A stretch of DNA of 64,000 bases from Apirhabdus apintestini (GTDB lineage Bacteria; Pseudomonadota; Gammaproteobacteria; Enterobacterales; Enterobacteriaceae). Below, one piece after another: positions 44,656 through 56,511 of this stretch. The notes under the pieces were generated by a model. That model was not told the origin of the DNA, did not search any database, and saw only the letters and a list, made by a program, of their open reading frames with translations. Position 1 is the stretch's first letter; each line of letters opens with the position of its first letter. The stretch covers positions 1,364,001 to 1,428,000 of the forward strand of contig CP138906.1 of assembly GCA_033977085.1 (NCBI GenBank), read 5' to 3'. The position numbers and the translations under genes are program-made.

Positions 44656-44804
44656 TCTATCCGGTGTAATTTTCAGCAAACGAGTCAACACCGAAGAAAA
44701 TTTCGTTGACTCATTGCGTGAGGTAAGTAGAATGCATCGCATCGAACGGCGGCACGGTTCGCCAGAAGATAAAAAGAATCAAGTAATTATCATTGTATAA
44801 TTAT

Positions 44805-44880
<76 letters not shown>

Positions 44881-44928
44881 GATTTATGTATGAGGCCTTG
44901 CTTTGTACAACCCGCAAGGGAAATATTT

Positions 44929-45002
44929 GGCGCGTTAGCAAAGCGGTTATGTAGCGGATTGCAAATCCGTCTAGTCCGGTTCGACTCCGGAACGCGCCTC
45001 CA
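44929..45002 (+). tRNA. cysT: tRNA-Cys (GCA)
   Basis: 74 nt with encoded CCA. Acceptor GGCGCG/CGCGCC, anticodon loop ATTGCAAAT with GCA, T-loop GTTCGACTC. Confidence 0.98.
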
Positions 45003-45014
45003 ATTTCTTCCCGA

Positions 45015-45101
45015 GCCCGGATGGTGGAATCGGTAGACACAAGGGATTTAAAATCCCTCGGCGGCAACGCTGTGCGGGTTCAAGTCCCGCTCCGGGTACC
45101 A
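45015..45101 (+). tRNA. leuZ: tRNA-Leu (TAA)
   Basis: 87 nt class II tRNA with encoded CCA. Acceptor GCCCGGA/TCCGGGT, anticodon loop ATTTAAAAT with TAA, long variable arm CGGCGGCAACGCTG, T-loop GTTCAAGTC. Confidence 0.98.
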
Positions 45102-45141
45102 TGGGAATAAAGCAATAAAATCAATGATAAGCAGTGTCGTG

Positions 45142-45166
45142 AAACCGCCCGCAAAGGCGGTTTTTT
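45142..45166 (+). terminator. Terminator of the tRNA operon
   Basis: AAACCGCC and GGCGGTTT form an 8-bp stem around CGCAAA, ending in a run of six T residues. It lies 40 bp after leuZ. Confidence 0.88.
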
Positions 45167-45255
45167 GTGTCCGAAAATCAACGTTCGGGCAATGTCTTTT
45201 CTCTATCGGGAATATCTGTTATTCACTGGCAGATAGTCGCAGCATGGCGTAATGT

Positions 45256-45401
<146 letters not shown>

Positions 45402-45539
45402 TCAAACTGTTCCGATATTTCAGACTGGGATAACGTCCGGTGGCGTATCGCGAGTGCGCAATAAACAAGAAAGGATTTGCTGACAGGAAAGGGGACATGC
45501 ACCGCATCCGCCGGCGTATGTCCCAATATAGACACTCTA

Positions 45540-46764
45540 TTAACCTACCGCGGGTAGCACCCCTGCGGTAATACACATTTGAATTCCAATGACTGCCAAA
45601 CCACATACGAATACCGCGCACAGCAGCGGCGTTCCTCCAGGGACTCGCCAGCCAGCCGTATTTTCAATACGACGGCGTATACGCCATGCCAACAGTGTTG
45701 GAAGTATCAGCGCCAGTACTGACAGCGCCACGCCTGCGTAGCCCAGGGCAATCACGAACCCGCGTGGATAAAATACGGCAAACGTTAGTGGGGGTAAGAA
45801 TGTGATTAACCCGGTTTGCAAACGCCCGGATAAATTGCCGCGTCGGCGCAGCATATCTGCAAGATAATCAAACAGACCAAGTGCTACGCCTAAAAAGAGG
45901 TAGCGAGCGCCAAATCAGCAAACAAATGCACCGCTAATTCTACGCCTGGGGCGGTGACAGTGTTGCGTATCGCCTGTAATAAGCCATTTAACCCACTATT
46001 AGCGGCCAAGATGCCGAGAAAAGTCTCTCCTGAAATGGCGCCCAGAGTCGCAAGTTGCCAGAGCAAATATGCAACCAGTGGAATAGCGCTACCCAAAATA
46101 AAAATCTTGCGCAGGCGGCGAGTATCGCCTCCCATGTATTTCACGATACTGGGAATGCTGCCGTGAAAACCAAATGAAGTGAAAAGTACGGGAATGGCGG
46201 ATAACGCCAGGCCTTGTTCAACCGGTAGTGTTGTCAGGTTCACCCGATGGATGTGTGGCATCATCAGCGCCAGCATAACCACCAGCATAACCACCAGCAT
46301 AATAAGCTTTGCGCTAAACAGCCCGCGATTACAAAAGTCCACGGCGTGCGTCCCGGCGCTTACCACGCTTCCGGCAATGAACGTAAACAATAATGCGCCA
46401 GCGGTAGGAGAAAAAGCGCTATTGAACCAGTCGTTAACGCTGCCGGCAATCAGTTCGCCGGCACCGCTAATATAAGCGGCCGTTAGCGCATACATCAAGA
46501 ACAGCATACTGCCACCGGCCAGCCACTGCCCTGTACGGCCCAGCTCACGCCGTGCCAGCGTGCCTAGCCCCATATCCGGAGGGGCTGACTGCCAGACTTC
46601 GACTAATAAAAGAGCGGTTAATACCATTAATGCCCATAAAAAAACAGTGATAGCGCGGTTACGCTAAACCCCGCACCTGCGGCGGCTAACGGCATTGCCA
46701 GCATTCCTGCGCCAATTGTGGTTCCTGCGACAATAAACATGCTGCCAAAAGCGCGATTTTTCAC
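45540..46764 (-). CDS. tyrP: Tyrosine-specific transporter TyrP (frameshifts)
   Basis: Inner-membrane tyrosine/H+ symporter of the HAAAP family with eleven expected helices. Start GTG 46764 gives MKNRAFGSMFIVAGTTIGAG. Family segments MFLMYALTAAYISGAGEL, VNLTTLPVEQGLALSAIPVL and TSFGFHGSIPSIVKYMGGD are present, and it ends ITAGVLPAVG. The T8/T6 runs near 46643 and 45890 are each one base short; repaired length is 408 residues (403 in E. coli). Two TyrR boxes lie upstream. Confidence 0.92.
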
Positions 46765-46825
46765 TGTATTCCTCTGGGAAACTTCCATTTATGATGGGCG
46801 AGAGGGTACGAAAATTAGGGCAATT

Positions 46826-46866
46826 CGTCAAATCGACGTTACAGTTTGTGTAATTATATCTTTACG
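46826..46866 (-). promoter_or_regulatory. Tandem TyrR boxes upstream of tyrP
   Basis: The consensus is TGTAAA-N6-TTTACA. The distal box at 46849-46866 (TGTAAT-N6-TTTACG) matches 10 of 12 fixed positions. The proximal box at 46826-46843 (CGTCAA-N6-GTTACA) matches 9 of 12. Their centres are 23 bp apart, about two helical turns, the strong/weak pair arrangement known for E. coli tyrP, where TyrR represses with tyrosine and activates with phenylalanine. Confidence 0.75.
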
Positions 46867-47026
46867 CAAGGGTGGGCTGCATTGTGGTATCGTTCGTAGG
46901 TTATCGGAAATATTACGTGGTTTAGCGACAGAATTTCTGGTTTAAGGCTCACGGAAAGGCCGAACGTACCTTTTGCTTATCGATAGAGGTAAAATGGCGA
47001 AAATGAAAATCTAATGGGAGAGTAGA

Positions 47027-47287
47027 ATGACTCAACGTTTGAGCGCTGAAGACGAACTGGTATCCGATGTTGTCGCCTGCCAGCTTGTCATTCGCCAGAT
47101 TTTAGATGTGATTGACGTCATTGCACCGGTAGAAGTGCGCGATAAAATGGCGGATCAACTGAAGAGTATCGATTTTTCTGCCTCGGAAGCGGGTATAGAT
47201 CCGATTACACGGCGCGCAGTCCAAAAAGCTATAGCGCTGCTTGAATTGAAATTTGAGCGCCCGGAAAAGCGGTCAGAAACGCATTAA
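47027..47287 (+). CDS. yecJ: YecJ-like protein (DUF2766)
   Basis: 86 residues, intact: MTQRLSAEDELVSDVVACQL, then RDKMADQLKSIDF and VQKAIALLELKFE. This resembles the DUF2766/YecJ family as I recall it. Start ATG 47027 follows GGGAGA. In K-12 yecJ also lies between tyrP and otsBA, together with ftnB and araFGH, which are absent here. Function unknown. Confidence 0.7.
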   Translation: MTQRLSAEDELVSDVVACQLVIRQILDVIDVIAPVEVRDKMADQLKSIDFSASEAGIDPITRRAVQKAIALLELKFERPEKRSETH

Positions 47288-47558
47288 TGCTTTCTCCGTT
47301 CGTGAGGTACCGTTCCAGCCTTTGCATATTCCCGTCTACGCTTTATCTATAATTACTCACGGCCTGTTTATGAAAACAGGCTTAACTTTGCCGACGCTTC
47401 TTAAAACCGAACGCGTCAGCAAATTTCAACCTTACAGCCCTTACCCGCAAAATGGCGATCCCCGTCACATTGTCTATACTTACTGACCGATGTCGATAAA
47501 CCTGTTTAGGTTTTAATCAATTCTGGCATTTAATTAACCGGTAAGGAGGAGCGCCAAA

Positions 47559-48337
47559 GTGACAGTAGTAGCATCCGTTCCCCCTTAGCCCTGGCAGATA
47601 CGCATTTTTCTTCGATCTTGACGGCACGCTGGCTGAAATTCAGCCCCATCCTGATAGCGTTTTACTACCTGATACCGTTAAGAAAACTTTAAAAAAACTG
47701 GTGGATTACTGCGATGGTGCGGTAGCGCTGGTGTCAGGGCGATCGATGACTGAACTCGACCACCTTTCTGCACCGCTGCATTTACCGCTGGCGGGGTGCA
47801 TGGCGCAGAAAGACGCGATGCCGCGGGAATATCGCACGCTACTCAATTCGATGCCGATCTTAAACGGCGGATAGCCAGCGCGCTGGCCACTGAACTCCAG
47901 CCTCTGAAAGGCGCGCATCTGGAAAAAAGAGCGCGGCGTTCGCATTACATTATCGTCAGGCGCCTCAGTACGAGAAGGCTATCTGGCAAATTGCTGAATC
48001 ACTGGCAGCAATTCATGAAGAGATTGACCTGCAACCCGGCAAATGTGTGATTGAGGTGAAGTTAAAGGGGAGTGACAAAGGTACGGCGATTGATGCCTTT
48101 ATGCAGGAGGCGCCATTTATCGGGCGCATCCCGGTATTTTTAGGTGACGATCTTACGGATGAACTCGGATTTGACGCTGTAAACCGTCGGCAAGGGATTA
48201 GCATCAAAGTCGGTGACGGCGAAACCCGGGCGCAGCGGCGCCTGGAGGACGTTAGCGACGTCTGGAAATGGCTGGACAACACTGTTCGCCAGTTTAAAGA
48301 AATAGACGCAGGCAATCCTGAGGAGAACCGACAATGA
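47559..48337 (+). CDS. otsB: Trehalose-6-phosphate phosphatase OtsB (four frameshifts)
   Basis: HAD-family phosphatase that makes trehalose from trehalose-6-phosphate. HAD motif I FFDLDGTLAEIQPHPDS (nucleophile Asp), motif II LVSGRSM, VHGAERRD, and motif IV FLGDDLTDELGF. Breaks near 47588, 47607, 47797 and 47928 each lack one base. Start GTG 47559 follows AAGGAGG. The stop overlaps the ATG of otsA. Repaired length is 260 residues. Confidence 0.93.
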
Positions 48338-49753
48338 GCCGTTTAATCGTGATCTCAAATAGGGTCGCTCCCCTGATGATAAAAAAGCGGGGCCGGCGGG
48401 CTGGCCGTGGGCATTCTCGGCGCGTTAAAAAGCGCGGGAGGCCTCTGGTTCGGCTGGAGCGGTGATACCGGTGATGAGACCGCCCCGCTAAATACAGTGA
48501 CCCAGGACAATATTAGCTGGGCAACGTTTGATTTAAGTGAGCGGCATTACCAGGACTATTATTGCCAATTTTCAAATGCGGTGCTTTGGCCCGCCTTTCA
48601 TTACCGATTGGATCTGGTGAATTATCAGCGCGAAGCGTGGGAAGGTTATCAGCAGGTGAATGCGCTACTGGCAGAAAAGCTCCTGCCGCTCATCGAGCCG
48701 GATGACGTACTGTGGGTGCATGATTATCATTTACTGCCGTTCGCTCATGAATTGAGGAAACGCGGCGTCAGCAACCGCATTGGCTTCTTTTTACATATCC
48801 CTTTTCCTACGCCGGAAATTTTTAGCGCACTGCCGCCGCACGCAGAACTATTGGAACAACTGTGCGACTATGATTTGCTCGGCTTTCAAACCCAAAGCGA
48901 CAGCGCTGCCTTTTGGATGGCGTAGCGATGAAAACCCGGCTTACAGGCAATGATGCCCGGGGTATAGCGCCTGGGGTAAAACTTCCGCACCGCGGTGTAT
49001 CCGATAGGGGTTGAACCGCGTGACATTGCTGAGCAGGCCGCTGAGCCGCTTCCTCCTAAACTTGCGCAGATGAAGCAGGAGTTGATCAGCCTGAAAAATA
49101 TCTTCTCCGTAGAGCGTCTTGACTACTCTAAGGGGCTGCCGGAGCGCTTCCTGGCCTTTGAATCATTACTGGAGCGTTACCCGGAGCATCACGGTAATAT
49201 TCGCTATACGCAGATTGCGCCGACTTCACGCGGCGATGTACAGGCTTATCAGGATATTCGCCATCAACTGGAAACCGAAGCCGGGCGTATTAACGGTAAA
49301 TACGGGCAATTGGGCTGGACGCCGCTTTACTACCTGAATCAGCATTTTGATCGACGTTTACTCATGAAAGTATACCGTCATGCGGATGTAGGGCTGGTAA
49401 CGCCGCTGCGCGATGGGATGAATTTGGTCGCGAAAGAATATGTAGCGGCGCAGAATCCGGAAAACCCCGGCGTGCTGGTACTGTCGAAATTTGCCGGCGC
49501 GGCGCACGGCTCGACTTCCGCGCTTATCGTCAATCCTTACGATCGTGATGAAGTGGCCGATGCGCTGCATCGTGCGCTGACGATGCCGCTGGCAGAACGG
49601 CTGTCGCGTTACAGCGAAATGATGAAAATCATTGAACAAAACGATATTGACTGCTGGCAGCGCGCGTTTATACGCGACCTGAACGCGGTAATACCGCGCA
49701 GCCCGGAAAGCCAGTTACAGCAAAAAGTCGCGACATTTCCTCGCCTGGCATAA
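48334..49753 (+). CDS. otsA: Trehalose-6-phosphate synthase OtsA (five frameshifts)
   Basis: GT20 glycosyltransferase that joins UDP-glucose and glucose-6-phosphate. Start ATG 48334 gives MSRLIVISNRVAPP. Conserved GGLAVG donor loop, LWVHDYHLLPFA, FFLHIPFPTPEIF, VERLDYSKGLPERF, TPLRDGMNLVAKEYVA. One base is missing near 48373, 48385, 48914, 48960 and 48983; the repaired gene encodes 474 residues, as in E. coli. otsBA is RpoS-dependent in E. coli and serves osmotic and stationary-phase stress. Confidence 0.95.
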
Positions 49754-49770
49754 TACTTAACCGCAACACA

Positions 49771-49793
49771 AGTCAGCCCGCCCTGGGCTGACT
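49771..49793. terminator. Hairpin between otsA and norR
   Basis: AGTCAGCCC and GGGCTGACT form a perfect 9-bp stem with a 5-base loop between the convergent otsA and norR. No long T-run on either side, but its place suggests bidirectional termination. Confidence 0.55.
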
Positions 49794-49828
49794 TCATGCA
49801 TCCGGCGCGTTAATGAATAGCGTCTTTC

Positions 49829-51372
49829 CTACTTTAACCCCAGTCGCTTTGCAAGCCTGTGCAAATTGGCAACATTAACGTCTAGCTGCCGGGCCGATGC
49901 TGCCCAATTATTGTGATTTTCTGCCAGTGTATTTTGTAGCATCCTGCGCTGAAACTCATCCGTAGCGTGGCGTAGTGTGTCATTTGCCGACGTAGAGACT
50001 TCGGCTGTTTGCAGAGGACTTTCAGACCCGATGACGGTAGAGCTTTCTTCTGCCTGTAAAGCAAAGTGCGAAGGAAGTAAGCGAAGCTCGTCTCCGGCCT
50101 GCGCCGCGCGAGCGAGAACCACCGCCCGGTATAGCGTATGCGCCAGTTCGCGAACATTCCCGGGCCACGAATACCGTTTTAACAGGGTCAGCGTTTCCGC
50201 AGCCAGCGCGACGCGGGCCAATCCCAGCCGCGTGCGGCTGCGCTCACAAAAGAAGCCCGCCAGTAGCGCAATGTCTTCGCCACGCTCACGTAATGAAGGC
50301 ACGCTAACCGGAAATACGCTCAAACGATGAAACAAATCGGCGCGGAAATTTCCGGCCAGGACCTCCTGCTTGAGGTCCCGATTGGTGGCGGCCAGGACGC
50401 GTACATCAACGTGCAGGCTTCTGTCATCTCCAACGCGCTGCAAATCGCCATATTGTAGTACGCGCAGCAGTTTGGCCTGAAGCGGCAGAGAAAGTTCACC
50501 GATTTCGTCGAGAAAAAGCGTGCCTTCATGTGCCATCTCAAATTTGCCACTGCGGTGGCTAATTGCGCCGGTAAAAGCCCCTTTGATATGACCAAACAGC
50601 TCACTTTCTGCGACGCTTTCCGGCAGCGCCGCGCAATTTAAATAGACCAGTGGTTTGTGCGCTCGCGTCGAGCCCAAATGGATGGCGCGCGCCACCGGCT
50701 CTTTGCCGGTACCCGTTTCCCCGCTGATTAACACATTCAAATCGGTGGGAGCGACCACATCAATCTCTTTTTTAATTGCTGGATACCGGCCGAGAGGCCG
50801 ATCATTTCATTAATTTCATTCTCCGGCCCGTCATCTCGTGCCGCGAGCGGTGCGGGCAGCCCGTTATAGTGCTCTAGTTTTTCCATTAATAGCGCATTGT
50901 GCAGCGCCCCGGCGGCCAGCACGCTAATCAAACGAAGCTCTTCATCGCTGAAGTTATCAAATTGATCGGGGCGTAATCCATCCAGCGTCAGGGCGCCAAT
51001 AAGCGTGTGGCTATTAAAAAGCGGCAGCCCGACGCAGGCGTGCACTTTCAGGCTATCCTGCCCGGGAATTAGCCCGTCATAAGGATCGGGAAGAGTGGTA
51101 TCGGCCGGGAAGCGCACTACGTCTCCCGCACGGGCAATGGCCTCCAGGCGAGGGTGGGCTTCCAGTCTGAAGCGACGCCCGAGTACATCGGGAGAGAGGC
51201 CGTCAATCGCGAGTGGCCGAAACTGCCGCTGCTCATAGCGAAGCAAAGCGGAAGCATCGCAATCTAATATCTCACGCAGTGTACTGATAAGACGCTGAAA
51301 ACGGTCTTGATGAGAAATTCCGGTTTGTAGCTGAATGGCAATTCTTGCAAGGAGTGCGACGGAGAGACTCAT
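49829..51372 (-). CDS. norR: NO-responsive sigma-54 activator NorR (one frameshift)
   Basis: N-terminal GAF domain, which binds NO through a non-haem iron (RFQRLISTLREILDCDASAL, RPDQFDNFSDEELRL), AAA+ domain with GETGTGKEP, GAFTGA (sigma-54 contact loop), LFLDEIGELSLPLQAKLLRVL and RVLAATNRDL, and C-terminal HTH ending VANLHRLAKRLGLK. One base is missing near 50780 in QLKKEIDVV, joining the halves into 514 residues. Divergent from norVW, which it controls. Confidence 0.94.
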
Positions 51373-51386
51373 AGTTTAAACTCGTA

Positions 51387-51442
51387 GTCATTTTGACAAA
51401 ATGCAGTGTCATTAAGACTACCATAAAAATAGTCATTATGAC
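51387..51442 (+). promoter_or_regulatory. Three NorR enhancer sites
   Basis: Three dyads GTCATTTTGAC (51387-51397), GTCATTAAGAC (51408-51418) and GTCATTATGAC (51432-51442) lie between norR and norV. E. coli norVW also has three NorR sites with a GT-N7-AC core, and all three are needed there for activation. Confidence 0.85.
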
Positions 51443-51497
51443 TTAATATTTATATATGGTTTTAAATAAATTCATTTTAAACAATAAGTTAATAAGT

Positions 51498-51513
51498 TGG
51501 CACGCATTTTGAT
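51498..51513 (+). promoter_or_regulatory. Sigma-54 promoter of norVW
   Basis: TTGGCACGCATTTTGA: the -24 element TGGCACG is perfect; at the -12 position TTGA stands in place of TTGC, with the right 10-base spacing. It lies 50 bp before norV and 56 bp after the last NorR site. Confidence 0.65.
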
Positions 51514-51562
51514 ATCTCATTAGCAACGTATTGATATTTCTACCATGCTACTGAGGTTAACG

Positions 51563-53012
51563 ATGGCCATTCACGTAAAAAATAATATTCATTGGGTTGG
51601 GCAGCGCGATTGGGAAGTGCGTAACTTTCACGGAACAGAATATAAAACCTTAAAAGGCAGCAGTTACAACAGTTACTTGATCAGTGAAGAAAAAAATGTG
51701 CTGATTGATACGGTTGACCACAGGTTTGCGCGTGATTATGTGCAAAATCTACGGGCAGAAATCGACCTGAATGACATCGATTATATCATCATTAACCATG
51801 CAGAAGAGGATCACGCGGGCGCGCTTTCCGAACTGATGTCATACATTCCGAACACCCCGATTTACTGCACCGCTAACGGCGTAGATTCAATTAATGGGCA
51901 CCACCATCACCCGGAATGGAATTTCAACATAGTGAAAACCGGCGACTCGCTGGATATTGGCAATGGAAAACAGCTCATTTTTGTTGAAACCCCAATGCTG
52001 CACTGGCCCGATAGCATGATGACCTATCTGACCGGTGATGCGGTATTGTTCAGTAATGACGCCTTCGGCCAGCACTACTGCGATGAACGCCTGTTCAACG
52101 ATGAAGTCGATCAAAATGAATTATTTGAGCAGTGTCAGCGCTATTACGCGAATATCCTCACGCCGTTTAGCCGCCTGGTCACGCCGAAGATTCAGGAAAT
52201 TCTTGGGTTTAACCTACCGGTCGATATGATTGCGACGTCTCACGGCGTAATTTGGCGCGATAATCCCACGCAAATCGTTGAACTGTATCTGAAATGGGCG
52301 GCGGATTATCAGGAAGATCGTATCACCATTTTCTACGATACCATGTCAAATAATACCCGCATGATGGCCGATGCCATTGCCCAGGGATCAACGAGGTTGA
52401 TTCCCGAGTAGCGGTGAAGATCTTTAATATTTCACACAGCGATAAAAACGAAATCCTGACCAATGTATTCCGCTCTAAAGGCGTACACGCGGGAACGTCA
52501 ACCATGAATAACGTCATGATGCCGAAAGTCGCCGGGCTGCTGGAAGAGCTAACCGGGCTGCGCTTTCGTAATAAACGCGCCAGTGCGTTCGGCTCCCACG
52601 GCTGGAGCGGCGGGGCGGTTGATCGTTTGTCGACGCGCTTGCAGGACGCCGGATTTGAAATGTCCCTGAGCCTGAAGGCAAAATGGCGCCCGGATTTTGA
52701 TGCGCTGGAAGTTTGCCGCCAGCACGGGCGCGATATTGCTCGCCAGTGGGCGCTGGCGCCGTTGCCCGATACTGCCCCCAGCGCCCAGCCCTCATCGCCC
52801 GCAGCTGCTGCAGATAAGGCTCCGCAAACGCGCGATTTAGGACCCTGCATGCAGTGTAGCGTATGCCAGTGGATTTATGACCCGCTAAAGGGGAGCCGAT
52901 GCAGGGCGTTGAGCCGAATACGCCGTGGACAGAAGTACCTGAAGGATTCCTGTGTCCGGAGTGCTCTCTCGGTAAAGAGGTCTTCGATGAACTGGCGCGG
53001 GAGGCGAAATGA
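51563..53012 (+). CDS. norV: Flavorubredoxin NorV, NO reductase (two frameshifts)
   Basis: Cytoplasmic flavo-diiron NO reductase with a rubredoxin tail. Diiron site HAEEDHAGAL and the later His of LATSHG-like IATSHGVIWRD; flavodoxin domain FYDTMSNNTRMMADAIA and GTSTMNNVMMPK; C-terminal rubredoxin with CSVCQWIYDP and LCPECSLG. One base is missing near 52389 (restores QGINEVDS) and 52895 (restores LKGEPMQGVEP), giving 483 residues (479 in E. coli). The stop overlaps norW. Confidence 0.95.
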
Positions 53013-54140
53013 ATCACGGAATTGTGATTATTGGTTCGGGCTTCGCCGCCCGCCAATTGGTGAAAAATATCCGCAAACGCGACGGGGAAACGCCGATCGC
53101 GCTTATCGCTTCGGACAGCGCGGATGACTATAACAAGCCAGAAGCCAGCCACGCTATCAGCCAGGCGCAAACCGCTGCAGCGATGACGCGACAGCGCGCC
53201 GCAGAGTTTGCAAAGCAGTGTAATGTGCAACTATTCCCCCATACGGCGGTGACGAAGATAGACGCACAGGCTAAGCGAATCTTCAGTGAAGATAATCACT
53301 GGCAGTATGACAGCCTGGTGCTGGCTACCGGAGCCTGCGCTATTCGCCCGCCAATTCCGGGCGCGGATCGCCTGCTGACATTAAATAGCCTGTGCGAATA
53401 CCAGGCGTGTGAACCGCGTCTTAGAAATTCCCGGCGCATTGTTATCATCGGCGGCGGCCTTATTGGCTGTGAATTGGCCATGGATTTTCGCCGGGCGGGA
53501 AAACAGGTAACGCTGATAGACCGCACTTCTTCTCTATTGGCTTCACTATTACCGGTTGAGATTAGCGCTCGTCTGATGCGGCGCTTGACGGAAACCGGAG
53601 TTGAGGTTCTGCTTAATCAAAGCGTGACTGAACTCACGCGGGATAGCGCGGCACTGCGCCTTTCTCTCGCTAGCGGGCGCGTTATCGAGGCGGATGAGGC
53701 GGTTGCCGCAGTGGGGCTGCGCCCGTGCGTAACGCTGGCGCAAAATGCGGGCCTGACCGTGAAGCGCGGTATTGTTGTAGATGAATCACTGTGCACCAGC
53801 CATGCAGGCATTTATGCGCTAGGCGACTGCGCGGAGATTAACGGCGCGGTGCGGCCTTTTTACAACCGGCGCAGTTTGCGGCGATGGCGCTGGCAAAAAC
53901 CCTGACCGGCGAGCCAACCCCACTGCGGCTGCCGGCGATGCTCGTCAAAGTGAAAACGCCTGAGCTACCGCTGCAGCTTGCGGGGAAACGCAGCGCGAAG
54001 ATTTGCACTGGCAGATAGCCACCGATGCCCATGGGCTGATAGCCAAAGGTTTCGATGCGATGAAAAGCCTGCGCGCATTTGTCGTCAGCGAAGATAATAT
54101 GCCGGCGGCCTTTACGCTGCTGCGGGAGCTATCCGTTTAA
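53009..54140 (+). CDS. norW: Flavorubredoxin reductase NorW (two frameshifts)
   Basis: NADH:flavorubredoxin reductase. FAD-binding GIVIIGSGFAARQLVKNIRK, NAD-binding RIVIIGGGLIGCELAMDF, and IYALGDCAEI near the end. Breaks near 53862 and 53980 lie in the last quarter; the repaired chain continues PFLQPAQFAAMALAKTL and ends FTLLRELSV at 54140. Start ATG 53009 overlaps norV. Confidence 0.94.
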
Positions 54141-54312
54141 TCAAAAAGCTAACTGCAGACGCAGCGACGCAGGAGGCTTGGGTTAGGCGTCCTGCGCCTT
54201 GCTGCATTTAAGCGTGAATTTATCCGTGTTACCAACGGTGCAAAACTGATCCACCCCAGCGGTTGAAAACTGATCCAGGGGTTAATCTGCTCCTCTGAAT
54301 ACAGGGGAGCTT

Positions 54313-55330
<1,018 letters not shown>

Positions 55331-55334
<4 letters not shown>

Positions 55335-56113
55335 TGGTCGAACTACAACATCAACGGCTGATGGTGCTTGCTGAACAGCTCCAGCTGGACAGCCTTATCG
55401 GCGCGGCGCCGGCACTGTCGCAACAGGCAGTGGATCAGGAATGGAGCTATATGGACTTCCTGGAGCACCTGCTACATGAGGAGAAACTGGCCCGGCATCA
55501 GCGTAAACAGGCGATGTACACGCGGATGGCAGCCTTCCCGGCGGTGAAGACGTTCGAGGAATACGACTTCACCTTCGCCACCGGCGCACCTCAGAAGCAA
55601 ATCCAGTCGCTGCGTTCCCTGAGCTTCATCGAACGTAACGAAAACATCGTGTTGCTGGGCCCCTCGGGCGTGGGGAAAACACATCTGGCGATAGCCATGG
55701 GCTACGAGGCAGTACGGGCGGGCATCAAGGTTCGCTTCACAACAGCAGCGGACCTGCTGTTACAGCTGTCGACTTCCCAGCGTCAGGGGCGTTACAAAAC
55801 GACACTCAATCGCGGTGTCATGGCCCCCAAACTGCTCATCATCGACGAAATAGGCTATCTGCCGTTCAGCCAGGAAGAGGCAAAGCTGTTCTTCCAGGTC
55901 ATTGCCAAACGTTACGAAAAGAGCGCGATGATCCTGACCTCTAACCTGCCGTTCGGGCAGTGGGACCAGACGTTCGCGGGTGATGCAGCCCTGACATCGG
56001 CAATGCTGGACCGGATCTTACATCACTCACACGTAGTCCAGATAAAAGGAGAGAGCTATCGACTGAAGCAGAAACGAAAGGCCGGGGTTATAGCGGAAGC
56101 TAATCCTGAGTAA
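55331..56113 (+). CDS. istB: IstB helper ATPase, copy 3
   Basis: Intact, 260 residues, overlapping the end of istA by four bases. Walker A GPSGVGKTH and Walker B LLIIDEIGYLP. This is the reference copy for the istA-istB junction. Confidence 0.95.
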
Positions 56114-56181
56114 GCAAGGTGGATCAATATTAGACCGTTGGTGGTGACGGTAAGTGGATCACTTTTTACCCGTTGTTGACA

Positions 56182-56511
56182 ATCCGCTCCGAAAGAAGTA
56201 AATAGAGTGCTTAAATCATCTGCCAGATTCAATACTGGTGAAAATAAAAGCGCGTATTGCCAGACACAAAGCCGAGTTACGGCAAGATAAGGTTAAATTC
56301 CATTGATGCGGCGCGGAATGGCTGCATCGGGCATCCCACATTGCGACAGCATTAATGTGCAGAACGTAGGGGTGATTAATTTTGTTCTACGCGCGGGCTT
56401 GCAGCGCCTGTGAATCAAAGCCGCGCCTCGGCCCGCTTGAGGGGAAAGATATCAGGGGAGCCGATTGGCTCCCCTATGTCGATAGTTTCACGCCAGAAGC
56501 GCAGCGTGCGG
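56182..56511. other. Intergenic between IS copy 3 and torZ
   Basis: 330 bp between the element and the end of torZ. No gene was seen; the sequence lies downstream of torZ on the minus strand. Confidence 0.45.
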
